Assembly: GCA_002418985.1 (NCBI GenBank)
Contig: DIFE01000089.1
Location: forward strand, 1 to 14,798
Source of the DNA: Deltaproteobacteria bacterium UBA5756
GTDB taxonomy: Bacteria; Desulfobacterota; Syntrophorhabdia; Syntrophorhabdales; Syntrophorhabdaceae
DNA: 14,798 nt
Direction: 5' to 3'
The position numbers were made by a program, and so were the translations under genes. Shown one piece after another: positions 1 to 6,499 of this stretch (positions are counted from its first letter, which is position 1; each line of letters opens with the position of its first letter). The notes under the pieces were generated by a model, which saw only the letters and a program-made list of their open reading frames with translations, had not been told where the DNA came from and ran no database searches.

Positions 1-2
1 TC

Positions 3-644
3 GATGATCTCAATGTTTATATCGAAGGAGACGGTTCGGCCTGGCTCTCGCGCACACGGCTTTCCGATGATCCCACGCCCCGAAGACCTCTCGTGCTGGA
101 ATTAGCCGCCAGGGACCCTGCCCCCAACGTTGCCTATCTGGCTCGCCCGGGACAGTATACCGCCGCCGCCAAGCCCGGCTGTCATCCTGATTACTGGTCG
201 GACAGGCGTTTCTCGCAGGAGGTCGTGGCCTCGGTAAACCAGGCTCTAGACAGTTTGCTGAGACAGGCCCGGTCAGACGGGGTCAATCTGATCGGTTACT
301 CGGGAGGAGCTGCAATTGCCGTATTGATTGCGGCACGCCGCAATGACGTCGCCACTCTGAGGACCGTGGCCGGAAATCTCGATACGGAGGCCGTAAACCG
401 GCATCATGGCGTCAGCCCCCTGAAGCGCTCTTTAAATCCCATTGATGCGGCGGAAAAGGTGAAGAACCTGCCGCAGCACCATTTCGCCGGGTCGAAAGAT
501 ACCGTGGTCCCCCCTTTCATCATTGAATCCTTCCTGAAACGGGCGGGCGACCAGGATGGCCGCAGGTTTACTATCGTTGACGGTGTCTCCCATACACGTG
601 GCTGGTCCGAGAGATGGAAATCGCTGCTGGCTGCTCCATTTTAA
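3..644 (+). CDS. Alpha/beta hydrolase, 5'-truncated by the window edge
   Basis: The frame is open back to the first bases of the window, so the gene begins to the left and about 213 C-terminal residues are visible. The first visible residues (DDLNVYIEGDGSAW) form a strand plus loop typical of the start of an alpha/beta-hydrolase core and precede the GTG at 93, so that GTG is probably not the true start. The nucleophile elbow is G-Y-S-G-G, with the Ser codon at 300-302. Near the C-terminus, S-K-D-T-V-V-P supplies a candidate catalytic Asp and V-S-H-T-R-G-W a candidate catalytic His, completing a Ser-Asp-His triad. The substrate cannot be told from sequence; an esterase or peptidase-like activity is possible. 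A signal peptide or lipobox, if any, lies outside the window. It converges with glmS, 98 bases away. Confidence 0.8.
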   Translation, partial: DDLNVYIEGDGSAWLSRTRLSDDPTPRRPLVLELAARDPAPNVAYLARPGQYTAAAKPGCHPDYWSDRRFSQEVVASVNQALDSLLRQARSDGVNLIGYSGGAAIAVLIAARRNDVATLRTVAGNLDTEAVNRHHGVSPLKRSLNPIDAAEKVKNLPQHHFAGSKDTVVPPFIIESFLKRAGDQDGRRFTIVDGVSHTRGWSERWKSLLAAPF

Positions 645-698
645 GGCGATAGTTCAAACAAACCCGTCCCCATTCATAATCGAAACAGTCGGACACTC

Positions 699-730
699 TT
701 CGGCATACCCACTTCACGACCTTTGCCGAA
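699..730. terminator. Inverted repeat between convergent hydrolase and glmS, possible weak terminator
   Basis: TTCGGCA at 699-705 pairs with TGCCGAA at 724-730 across an 18-base loop, inside the 98-base gap between two convergent genes. The place suits a shared terminator. There is no T-run on either side and the loop is long, so the call is weak. Confidence 0.25.
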
Positions 731-742
731 CCGTACGGAAGT

Positions 743-2563
743 TTACTCGACAGTCACGCTCTTGGCGAGGTTCCGCGGCTGATCGACATCGGTACCGAGA
801 AAATTCGCCATATAATAGGCCATGAGTTGAAGGGGGACTATCGAAAGAATGGGCTGCAGCTCATAGATGGTCTCGGGAACCACGAAAACCTCGGCGACCT
901 TCGGGGTCATGTCGTGTTCGGGATCGTCGGTGAAGAGAAGGACGTTGCCTCTGCGCGTAATGACCTCTTCTATATTGGAGCACGTCTTCTTATAGGTCTG
1001 GTCTCTGGGTGAAACGAATACGATGGGCATATTCTCGTCAATGAGGGCGATGGGACCGTGCTTCATCTCCCCGGCCGCATAGGCCTCGGCGTGGATATAA
1101 GAGATCTCCTTGAGTTTCAGGGCCCCTTCGAGGACCGTCGGGAAGCTGATGCCTCGTCCAAGGTAGAGGAAATGCCTGTAATGCATGTTCCTGCGGGCGC
1201 TTTCCTCGATGACGGCGCATGAATCGAGGAGCATGTTGATCTTGCGCGGAATTTTCTTAAGCTCCGCGACATGTGCTCTTATATCGTTGCTATCGAGGGT
1301 ACCCATGAGCTTGCCGATGTAGAGCATGAGCATGAAAAAGACGGAGATCTGTGTGGTAAAAGCCTTGGTCGAAGCAACCCCGATCTCCGGGCCCGCGTGC
1401 GTGTATACTACACTGTGGCATTCCCGGGAGAGCGTGCTTCCCAGAACGTTGCATATCGCAAGGGTATGAAGACCCCTCTTCTTCACCTCTTTCATCGCCG
1501 CTATGGTGTCGGCCGTCTCGCCCGATTGCGAAACAAGAATTACAAGGTCGTTCCGGTCAAGGATCGGATCCCGATAACGAAACTCCGAAGCGATGTCCGT
1601 TTCAACGGGTATCCTCAGGTTTGCCTCAAAGATGTGTTTGCCGATGAGACAGGCGTGATACGAAGTACCGCAGGCGACCATCCAGATCTTTTTGGTTTTC
1701 GTCAGATCGGGAAGGTTCAGCTCTTCAAAGAGGACCTCTCCCGTCTCTTCCTGGACTCGTCCGATGAGCGTGTCCGATATGGCCCGCGGCTGCTCAAAAA
1801 TCTCCTTGAGCATGAAATGCCTGAAGCCTCCCTTTTCCGCCATGGCCCCCGTCCACTGGACACTGCGGATCTCACGATCCACTTCAGCCCCGTCAAGGTT
1901 CGTTATTTTCAGGGCACCCTTCTTCATGACCACAATATCGTCATCTTCAAGGAAGATAAACCTGTTGGTCCTGTTGATTATGGCCGGCACGTCACTGGCG
2001 ATCATGAATTCACCTTCGCCTATGCCGACGAGGAGAGGACTCTCCTTTTTTGCGGCGATTAGAGTCTCTTCACCTTCCCTGATGACGCCGATGGCATAGG
2101 AGCCTTTGAGTCTCCCCAGCGCAAGCCTCACCGACTCTTCAAGGGTGGCCCCGTTATCAAGGTAGTCCGCTATGAGATGGGGAATCACTTCGGTATCGGT
2201 ATCCGATACGAAGGTCCGCCCCTTCTCTTTCAGGATTTCCTTTAACTCGAGGTAATTTTCTATGATGCCGTTGTGCACGACGGTGACACCGCCGACTTTA
2301 TGCGGGTGAGCGTTTCGCTCCGACGGCACACCGTGGGTGGCCCACCTCGTATGGGCAAGTCCCATGGATCCGTTGAAGCTCTCGTCGCGGATCGCATCCC
2401 ACAACTCGCTCACCTTTCCCTGCCTGCGGGCAAGCTTGATCGTCCCCTCATCCCAGATCGCAATGCCGGCTGAATCGTAACCCCTGTATTCCAACCGTCT
2501 CAGCGCATCGATTAGGATGTCCCGTGTTGCCTCCTTGCCCTGATATCCTACAATTCCGCACAC
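743..2563 (-). CDS. glmS: Glutamine--fructose-6-phosphate aminotransferase (isomerizing)
   Basis: GlmS converts fructose-6-phosphate and glutamine to glucosamine-6-phosphate and glutamate, the first step of UDP-GlcNAc synthesis, in the cytoplasm. The 606-residue protein is close to the E. coli length of 609. It starts M-C-G-I-V-G-Y, and Cys2 becomes the N-terminal nucleophile of the class II glutaminase domain (about residues 2-215, with HTRWATHG at 71-78). Two sugar-isomerase (SIS) domains follow; the first carries C-G-T-S-Y. The protein ends L-A-K-S-V-T-V-E, the conserved tail whose Lys acts on the sugar. The start codon is GTG. AGGAGG lies 8 bases upstream, inside the last codons of glmU, and only two bases separate the glmU stop from the GTG, so translation is probably coupled. 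It is the last gene of the tatB-tatC-glmU-glmS run. No glmS ribozyme fits in the 2-base gap. Confidence 0.98.
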   Translation of the reverse strand: MCGIVGYQGKEATRDILIDALRRLEYRGYDSAGIAIWDEGTIKLARRQGKVSELWDAIRDESFNGSMGLAHTRWATHGVPSERNAHPHKVGGVTVVHNGIIENYLELKEILKEKGRTFVSDTDTEVIPHLIADYLDNGATLEESVRLALGRLKGSYAIGVIREGEETLIAAKKESPLLVGIGEGEFMIASDVPAIINRTNRFIFLEDDDIVVMKKGALKITNLDGAEVDREIRSVQWTGAMAEKGGFRHFMLKEIFEQPRAISDTLIGRVQEETGEVLFEELNLPDLTKTKKIWMVACGTSYHACLIGKHIFEANLRIPVETDIASEFRYRDPILDRNDLVILVSQSGETADTIAAMKEVKKRGLHTLAICNVLGSTLSRECHSVVYTHAGPEIGVASTKAFTTQISVFFMLMLYIGKLMGTLDSNDIRAHVAELKKIPRKINMLLDSCAVIEESARRNMHYRHFLYLGRGISFPTVLEGALKLKEISYIHAEAYAAGEMKHGPIALIDENMPIVFVSPRDQTYKKTCSNIEEVITRRGNVLLFTDDPEHDMTPKVAEVFVVPETIYELQPILSIVPLQLMAYYMANFLGTDVDQPRNLAKSVTVE

Positions 2564-2565
2564 AG

Positions 2566-3912
2566 TTATTTCCTCCTGTAGCCTTCAATATTCGTTTGCC
2601 GTGTTCTGGATACGGCGAGAGAACCATCGGGAACGTCCTCTGTAATCGTCGATCCGGCACCCACAACGGCGCCCTTCCCCACCCTTACAGGTGCTACAAG
2701 TTCGGTATTGGCGCCGACGAGAACGCCGTCTTCAATGACCGTCCTGTTTTTCCTGACGCCGTCATAATTACAAGTAATAGTTCCCGCCCCGATGTTAACG
2801 TTCTTGCCTATCCGGGCATCCCCGATATAGGAAAGATGGTTTACCTGCGAATTGGCTTCAAGCGTCGAATTTTTCACCTCGACGAAGTTGCCTATTCTAA
2901 CCCCCGCCTCAAGGACGGTACCACCCCTCAGCCTGGAAAAAGGGCCGATTGCAACTCCTTTCTTTGCCTCGACCCCCTCCATTACTACGAAACCCTCGAT
3001 GGTTACGTCATCATGGATCACACAGTTCCTTATGATCGAGGATGGCCCGATGGATACCATTTCTCCGATGACCGTGGTTCCGGTAACGTGACAATTCGGT
3101 GCGATTACCGTGTCGGCGCCTATTGTGACATCGTCATCGATCCAGATGGCGGTATCGAGAAAGGTCACGCCCTTGTTCATGTGCCTTTCGTTGATTCGCT
3201 GTCTCATGACGACGTTCGCCTCAAGGAGGCCTTTCAGATTATTAATGCCCAGGACCTCTTCGGACCGGGGACAAAAGAAACCCCTTGCATGCTTTCCCTG
3301 TTTTCCGGCCACCTTGCAGATATCCGTCAGGTAGCGCTCGCCTTTTGCGTTGTCCGCGCCTATGAGATCGATGAGACCGAATGAGGCGAAGGGAATGTAG
3401 CAGATACCCGTATTGATCCTTTTGATCCGCCTTTCCTCGTCACTGGCATCGGAATGCTCCCGGATATCGGTGATCCTGTCACCGTCCATCAGCACCCTGC
3501 CATAACCGGATGGATCTCCAACATCTGTCGTAAGGAATACTATCGACTCCGCACTGCGGCAGAACGCCAGAAATTCACGAAGGGTATCACTCTGGATGAG
3601 GGGCACGTCACCGAGAAGGACAAGGACGTCATTTCCGCCCAGGTGCCCCTTCGCCGAGGCCAGGGCATGGGCCGTGCCCTTCTGTTCGGCCTGAAACGCC
3701 GTCACAACCCTCTTGTCCTGAAGGAAGGCCTCGACAGACTCGCGCCTGTAGCCCGTAACGACGATAATCCGCGAAGGATCCAGGTTCTGGGCCCTGTCTA
3801 CAACGTACCCTAAAAGGGGCTTTCCCATGATCTCGTGCATCACCTTGGGTTTTCTGGATACCATCCGCTCGCCCTTGCCAGCGGCAAGTATGACAATATC
3901 AAGCTTGTCCAT
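2566..3912 (-). CDS. glmU: Bifunctional UDP-GlcNAc pyrophosphorylase / glucosamine-1-phosphate acetyltransferase
   Basis: GlmU acetylates glucosamine-1-phosphate and then uridylylates it to UDP-GlcNAc, the precursor of peptidoglycan and lipid A. The 448-residue protein has an N-terminal nucleotidyltransferase domain (about 1-228) with L-A-A-G-K-G-E-R-M at residues 9-17, L-G-D-V-P-L-I and N-T-G-I-C-Y. A left-handed beta-helix of hexapeptide repeats follows (about 250-448). It includes N-F-V-E-V-K-N, N-H-L-S-Y-I-G-D-A with His359 aligning to the catalytic His of E. coli GlmU, and G-A-G-T-I-T-C-N-Y-D-G. The chosen ATG at 3912 has GGAG 7 bases upstream and starts M-D-K-L-D-I-V. A TTG 33 bases further up is open but would add an unlikely extension. 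The start overlaps the tatC end by 14 bases, and glmS follows directly, placing two steps of one pathway side by side. Confidence 0.97.
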   Translation of the reverse strand: MDKLDIVILAAGKGERMVSRKPKVMHEIMGKPLLGYVVDRAQNLDPSRIIVVTGYRRESVEAFLQDKRVVTAFQAEQKGTAHALASAKGHLGGNDVLVLLGDVPLIQSDTLREFLAFCRSAESIVFLTTDVGDPSGYGRVLMDGDRITDIREHSDASDEERRIKRINTGICYIPFASFGLIDLIGADNAKGERYLTDICKVAGKQGKHARGFFCPRSEEVLGINNLKGLLEANVVMRQRINERHMNKGVTFLDTAIWIDDDVTIGADTVIAPNCHVTGTTVIGEMVSIGPSSIIRNCVIHDDVTIEGFVVMEGVEAKKGVAIGPFSRLRGGTVLEAGVRIGNFVEVKNSTLEANSQVNHLSYIGDARIGKNVNIGAGTITCNYDGVRKNRTVIEDGVLVGANTELVAPVRVGKGAVVGAGSTITEDVPDGSLAVSRTRQTNIEGYRRK

Positions 3913-4651
3913 CTGCAGTCTCCTTTTTTCCGAAAAACCGGGCAATGACCACGCTCAATTCATACAGACCCCACAGAGGCATCGCCACAACTATCTGGCT
4001 CACGGGGTCCGGCGGCGTAATGATGGCGCTGAGAACAAAGGCGCCCAGGATCGCATATCTGCGTTTCTTTGCAAGGAAACGGTAATTGATAATCCCGGCC
4101 TTTGCAAGAAAATAGGCGACAAGGGGAAGCTCAAAGAGGAACCCGAAAACGATGAGCAGCTTCAGTGTCAGGCTGACATATCCCTTGAGGTCCGGCATGG
4201 GAATAACGAAATCCGAGGCGTAGCTCACAAAGAACTTGTAAAGATAGGGCATGACAATTCCGTAGCAGAAGGATACGCCCACGGCAAAGGAGAAGCTGCC
4301 CCACAGAATAAGGGGGTATACATACCTCCTTTCCTTTTCATAAAGCCCTGGCGCCACGAACATCCACATCTGGTAAATAATCATGGGTGAAGCGACCGTC
4401 ACGGCGGTAAGGATCCAGATCTTGAAATAAGTGAGAAATGCCTCGGTTACGCCCGTAAAGATGAAACTGCTTCCCGATGGCATCACTTTCCTGAAAGGCT
4501 GAAGGAGAAAAACGTTCACTCTTTCCCGAAAAAAGTAGGTAACGACAAAAGCCAGGCAGACGGCAATGAGACAGTACGTTAACCGCTGCCGCAATTCCTG
4601 AAGATGTGAGACAAAGGGTTGTTTTTCGTCTGGTTGAGTTTTTTTAGCCAT
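3899..4651 (-). CDS. tatC: Sec-independent (twin-arginine) translocase subunit TatC
   Basis: TatC is the polytopic inner-membrane core of the Tat translocon, which binds twin-arginine signal peptides and moves folded, often cofactor-bearing proteins to the periplasm. The 250-residue protein has the N-terminal signature H-L-Q-E-L-R-Q-R-L at about 16-24, before the first membrane helix. It also has F-V-A-P-G-L-Y-E-K-E-R-R after the second helix, the loop whose Glu is part of the signal-peptide site. The remaining hydrophobic stretches fit six membrane helices. The C-terminus is short and charged. The ATG at 4651 has no clear Shine-Dalgarno sequence; a small hairpin lies just upstream. It follows tatB by 51 bases and overlaps glmU by 14 bases. 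Confidence 0.96.
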   Translation of the reverse strand: MAKKTQPDEKQPFVSHLQELRQRLTYCLIAVCLAFVVTYFFRERVNVFLLQPFRKVMPSGSSFIFTGVTEAFLTYFKIWILTAVTVASPMIIYQMWMFVAPGLYEKERRYVYPLILWGSFSFAVGVSFCYGIVMPYLYKFFVSYASDFVIPMPDLKGYVSLTLKLLIVFGFLFELPLVAYFLAKAGIINYRFLAKKRRYAILGAFVLSAIITPPDPVSQIVVAMPLWGLYELSVVIARFFGKKETADGQA

Positions 4652-4662
4652 AGACGGCTGAC

Positions 4663-4689
4663 ATCGCCCTTTTCGCCGCAGGGGGCGAT
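4663..4689 (-). other. Small hairpin in the tatB-tatC spacer
   Basis: ATCGCCC at 4663-4669 pairs with GGGCGAT at 4683-4689 over a 13-base loop, about 12 bases upstream of the tatC ATG. No T-run follows, so it is not a classical terminator. It might shape translation or stability of the tatC part of the message, which is inference. Confidence 0.3.
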
Positions 4690-4702
4690 CAGGCTTCCGC
4701 AG

Positions 4703-5074
4703 TTACCCCCTTAAATTGCTGTAGGTATCAGGCGGGTTCTCCACGGACCCGGTCTTTTCCTCAGATTCAGCAACGGCTTGATCCTCGACCGGCTTTTCCT
4801 CCCCGGGAATGTGGGTTTCATCGGGTCTGGCCTCCACTTCGGCTTCGGTGGCATGAGTCTCATCCTCGCCGGAAGCTTCGTTTGTATCCTGGCCCGGGTT
4901 ATCGTCCTTTGCGAGGTCTTCTTCGAATGTCTGCTTTACATCGTCGGTCATGCTCTTGACTTGATGAAGGGCCTTTCCGAGAGACCGGGCAAGCTCGGGT
5001 AACTTTTTCGGTCCTACCACCAGCAACGCTACAATCATTATAAGGATGAGTTCAGGGAGACCTATACCAAACAT
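4703..5074 (-). CDS. tatB: Tat translocase subunit of the TatA/TatB family, probably TatB
   Basis: TatA/TatB-family proteins have one N-terminal membrane helix, a hinge and an amphipathic helix; TatB partners TatC in the receptor complex. Here M-F-G-I-G-L-P-E puts Glu at position 8, the conserved TatB acidic residue. A hydrophobic helix follows to about residue 20, then the hinge G-P-K-K-L-P-E-L and an amphipathic helix (A-R-S-L-G-K-A-L). The G-P hinge favours TatB over TatA, which usually has F-G there. The last 70 or so residues are very rich in Glu, Asp, Pro and Thr and look disordered. At 123 residues it fits a TatB. It is the first gene of the operon and lies directly before tatC. No second TatA-like gene is in the window, so either this protein serves both roles or tatA is elsewhere. 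The ATG lacks a strong Shine-Dalgarno sequence. Confidence 0.9.
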   Translation of the reverse strand: MFGIGLPELILIMIVALLVVGPKKLPELARSLGKALHQVKSMTDDVKQTFEEDLAKDDNPGQDTNEASGEDETHATEAEVEARPDETHIPGEEKPVEDQAVAESEEKTGSVENPPDTYSNLRG

Positions 5075-5114
5075 TTTGGATAAACTATCATAAAAACCAC
5101 GGTGTTAAAAGATA

Positions 5115-5120
5115 ATTATA
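5115..5120 (-). promoter_or_regulatory. Candidate -10 element for the tatB-tatC-glmU-glmS operon
   Basis: Read on the minus strand this is a perfect TATAAT, 40 bases upstream of the tatB ATG, predicting a leader of about 30 bases. No good -35 is found 16-18 bases further up, where a GC-rich palindrome sits instead. That suggests an activated promoter or one with a weak -35. The overlapping ATAATTAT (5112-5119) is itself palindromic and could be part of an operator. Confidence 0.45.
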
Positions 5121-5138
5121 CCGGCAGGCGCGCGCCGG
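5121..5138. repeat. GC-rich palindrome in the divergent tatB / superoxide reductase promoter region
   Basis: CCGGC (5121-5125) and GCCGG (5134-5138) flank a region that itself holds the self-complementary 10-mer GGCGCGCGCC (5127-5136). It lies between the candidate tatB -10 and where its -35 would be. It may be a protein-binding site or a DNA hairpin; its function is unknown. Confidence 0.35.
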
Positions 5139-5201
5139 ATCGTGGTTTTATGCTCCTTGACGAGGTTTTGGACGTTGCCCGGAAAGTGCGCGCCAGGGGC
5201 A

Positions 5202-5230
5202 TTGACATCACCATAGGCGTGTATTAACCT
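5202..5230 (+). promoter_or_regulatory. Candidate promoter for the superoxide reductase-rubrerythrin operon
   Basis: A perfect TTGACA (5202-5207) lies about 80 bases before the superoxide reductase ATG. The matching -10 is poor: TAACCT at 17-base spacing, or TATTAA (5222-5227) at 14 bases. The -35 is clear, the rest is uncertain. An activator or redox regulator could compensate for the weak -10. Confidence 0.35.
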
Positions 5231-5284
5231 GAAACCATCAGTTTCTTGGACTTAACGTCAAAATCATCGAAGAAGGAGGCAGGC

Positions 5285-5659
5285 ATGGCAGAGAGGCTTC
5301 AGGTATTCAAATGTGAAATCTGCGGAAACATTGTCGAAGTACTCCATGAAGGCAAGGGAGTTCTCGTGTGCTGCAATGAACCGATGAAGCTCCTCACGGA
5401 AAACACTGTGGATGCTTCCAGGGAGAAGCATGTCCCGGTGATCGAACGAAGGGACGACGGAATTGTAGTAAAGGTGGGCAGCGTTGCCCACCCCATGGAA
5501 GAGAAGCATTATATAGAATGGATCCAGGCGATTGTTGACGGTATGGTGTACCGGCGGTTCCTCAAGCCGGGGGATGCCCCGGAGGCATTTTTTCCCGTAA
5601 AGGGGGAATCCGTTACGGCACGGGAATACTGCAACGTTCACGGATTGTGGAAGAGTTGA
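5285..5659 (+). CDS. dfx: Desulfoferrodoxin (class I, two-iron superoxide reductase)
   Basis: Superoxide reductase reduces superoxide to H2O2 without making O2, a defence typical of anaerobes, in the cytoplasm. The 124-residue protein has both iron sites. The N-terminal desulforedoxin-type Fe(Cys)4 centre uses Cys10, Cys13, Cys29 and Cys30. The catalytic Fe(His)4(Cys) centre uses His49, His69, His75, Cys116 and His119. The E-K-H-V-P loop at 47-51 supplies the conserved Glu47 and Lys48. These positions match those known for Desulfovibrio desulfoferrodoxin. The ATG at 5285 is chosen because AAGGAGG lies 5 bases upstream; an in-frame TTG at 5246 lacks such support. The rubrerythrin gene follows after 13 bases, so the H2O2 made here can be removed by the product of the next gene. 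Electrons probably come from rubredoxin-type donors not present in the window. Confidence 0.97.
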   Translation: MAERLQVFKCEICGNIVEVLHEGKGVLVCCNEPMKLLTENTVDASREKHVPVIERRDDGIVVKVGSVAHPMEEKHYIEWIQAIVDGMVYRRFLKPGDAPEAFFPVKGESVTAREYCNVHGLWKS

Positions 5660-5672
5660 TATGGAGAAGACA

Positions 5673-6248
5673 ATGAAAAGCGTAAAGGGAACACGAACGG
5701 AACAGAATCTCCTGGCAAGTTTTGCCGGCGAATCTCAGGCACGAATGAGGTATAACTATTTTTCATCACAAGCAAAGAAGGAAGGTTTTGAGCAGATAGC
5801 TTTCTTCTTTGCCGATACGGCAGATAACGAAAAAGAGCATGCAAAACGGTTCTTCAAATTTCTGGAAGGCGGCGAGGTTGAAATAACCGCGTCCTACCCG
5901 GCCGGCGTCATCGGGAACACGGCAGAAAACTTAAAGGCTGCCGCAGCCGGTGAAAATCTGGAACACACAGTCCTCTACCCGGAGGCAGCGAAGGTTGCCG
6001 ACGAAGAAGGTTTTGAGGAGATCGCCGGGGTTTTTCGGGAGATAGCAAGGGTCGAAAGAGAGCACGAGAAGCGCTACATCGCTCTTCTCGGGAATGTCCA
6101 GACGGGGGCGGTTTTCAAGCGGCCGTCTGCGACAAAGTGGCGCTGCAGGAATTGCGGTTACGTCCAAGAGGGGCCCGAAGCACCCGACGAATGTCCTGCC
6201 TGTGCTCACCCCCGGGCATATTACGAACTCCTGGCAGAAAATTACTGA
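5673..6248 (+). CDS. rbr: Rubrerythrin (NADH peroxidase component)
   Basis: Rubrerythrin reduces H2O2 to water at a diiron site fed by its own rubredoxin domain. With the ATG at 5673 the protein has 191 residues, the length of Desulfovibrio vulgaris rubrerythrin, and starts M-K-S-V-K-G-T. The GGAG 6 bases before this ATG supports it. An ATG 12 bases earlier is possible but less likely. The four-helix ferritin-like domain carries the carboxylate and His ligands Glu20, Glu53-x-x-His56, Glu94, Glu97 and Glu128-x-x-His131. The C-terminal rubredoxin-like domain has Cys158, Cys161, Cys174 and Cys177 in two C-x-x-C pairs. It is the second gene of a two-gene operon with superoxide reductase, and a strong terminator follows within 11 bases of the stop. 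Confidence 0.97.
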   Translation: MKSVKGTRTEQNLLASFAGESQARMRYNYFSSQAKKEGFEQIAFFFADTADNEKEHAKRFFKFLEGGEVEITASYPAGVIGNTAENLKAAAAGENLEHTVLYPEAAKVADEEGFEEIAGVFREIARVEREHEKRYIALLGNVQTGAVFKRPSATKWRCRNCGYVQEGPEAPDECPACAHPRAYYELLAENY

Positions 6249-6258
6249 GTGACTCTCG

Positions 6259-6309
6259 CGTACGGAGAAAGGACAAGACGCGCCTTTTTCCGTACGTGCT
6301 TATTTTTCC
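6259..6309 (+). terminator. Rho-independent terminator after rubrerythrin
   Basis: CGTACGGAGAAAGG (6259-6272) pairs with CCTTTTTCCGTACG (6283-6296) over a 10-base loop; the only irregular pair is a G-U wobble. A T-rich run follows at 6300-6308. It starts 11 bases after the rubrerythrin stop and separates the oxidative-stress operon from the next transcription unit. Confidence 0.85.
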
Positions 6310-6320
6310 TTTATTTTTCC

Positions 6321-6421
6321 TTGACATGCATTATTTTCATCTGGTAGTTTTCTGTGAATTGAAACAATTCCAAAGGAATTAAGGAGATTTACGGCACAAA
6401 CCCGGCGTTTTATGGTATTAT
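6321..6421 (+). promoter_or_regulatory. Leader region with candidate promoters for the 6500-13105 gene run
   Basis: This AT-rich stretch after the terminator holds two promoter-like patterns. One is TTGACA at 6321-6326 with a poor -10 (TAGTTT, 6345-6350, 18-base spacing). The better one is an extended -10, TG-G-TATTAT at 6413-6421, predicting a start near 6428 and a leader of about 70 bases. Between them lies the perfect inverted repeat AATTCC-AAA-GGAATT (6366-6380), a possible operator. GCCCGG (6427-6432) and CCGGGC (6462-6467) could form a stem in the leader. No open frame with coding character was seen in 6310-6499. Confidence 0.4.
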
Positions 6422-6499
6422 TTTTTGCCCGGCGCAAAAGGCCGTATCTATGAACAGGTTTCCGGGCATCGATTACGGGATGGTCGTCAAAGAACGTGC

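Noticed and set aside
2564..2600. glmS ribozyme or riboswitch upstream of glmS
   Set aside because: Only two bases separate glmU from glmS and the region upstream is glmU coding sequence; no ribozyme can fit, and that element is typical of Firmicutes.
2524..3384. Plus-strand frame antisense to glmU
   Set aside because: glmU on the other strand has all family motifs through this stretch; the plus frame has no motif or ribosome-binding site.
6393..6406. GG-N10-GC pattern resembling a sigma-54 -24/-12 promoter
   Set aside because: GGCAC is present at -24, but the -12 half is CGGC rather than TTGC and the flanks do not fit; chance is likely.
6412..6453. Short leader-peptide frame starting ATGGTATTA
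   Set aside because: It encodes 13 residues, the nearest Shine-Dalgarno-like AAGGAG is about 25 bases away, and it overlaps the candidate -10.
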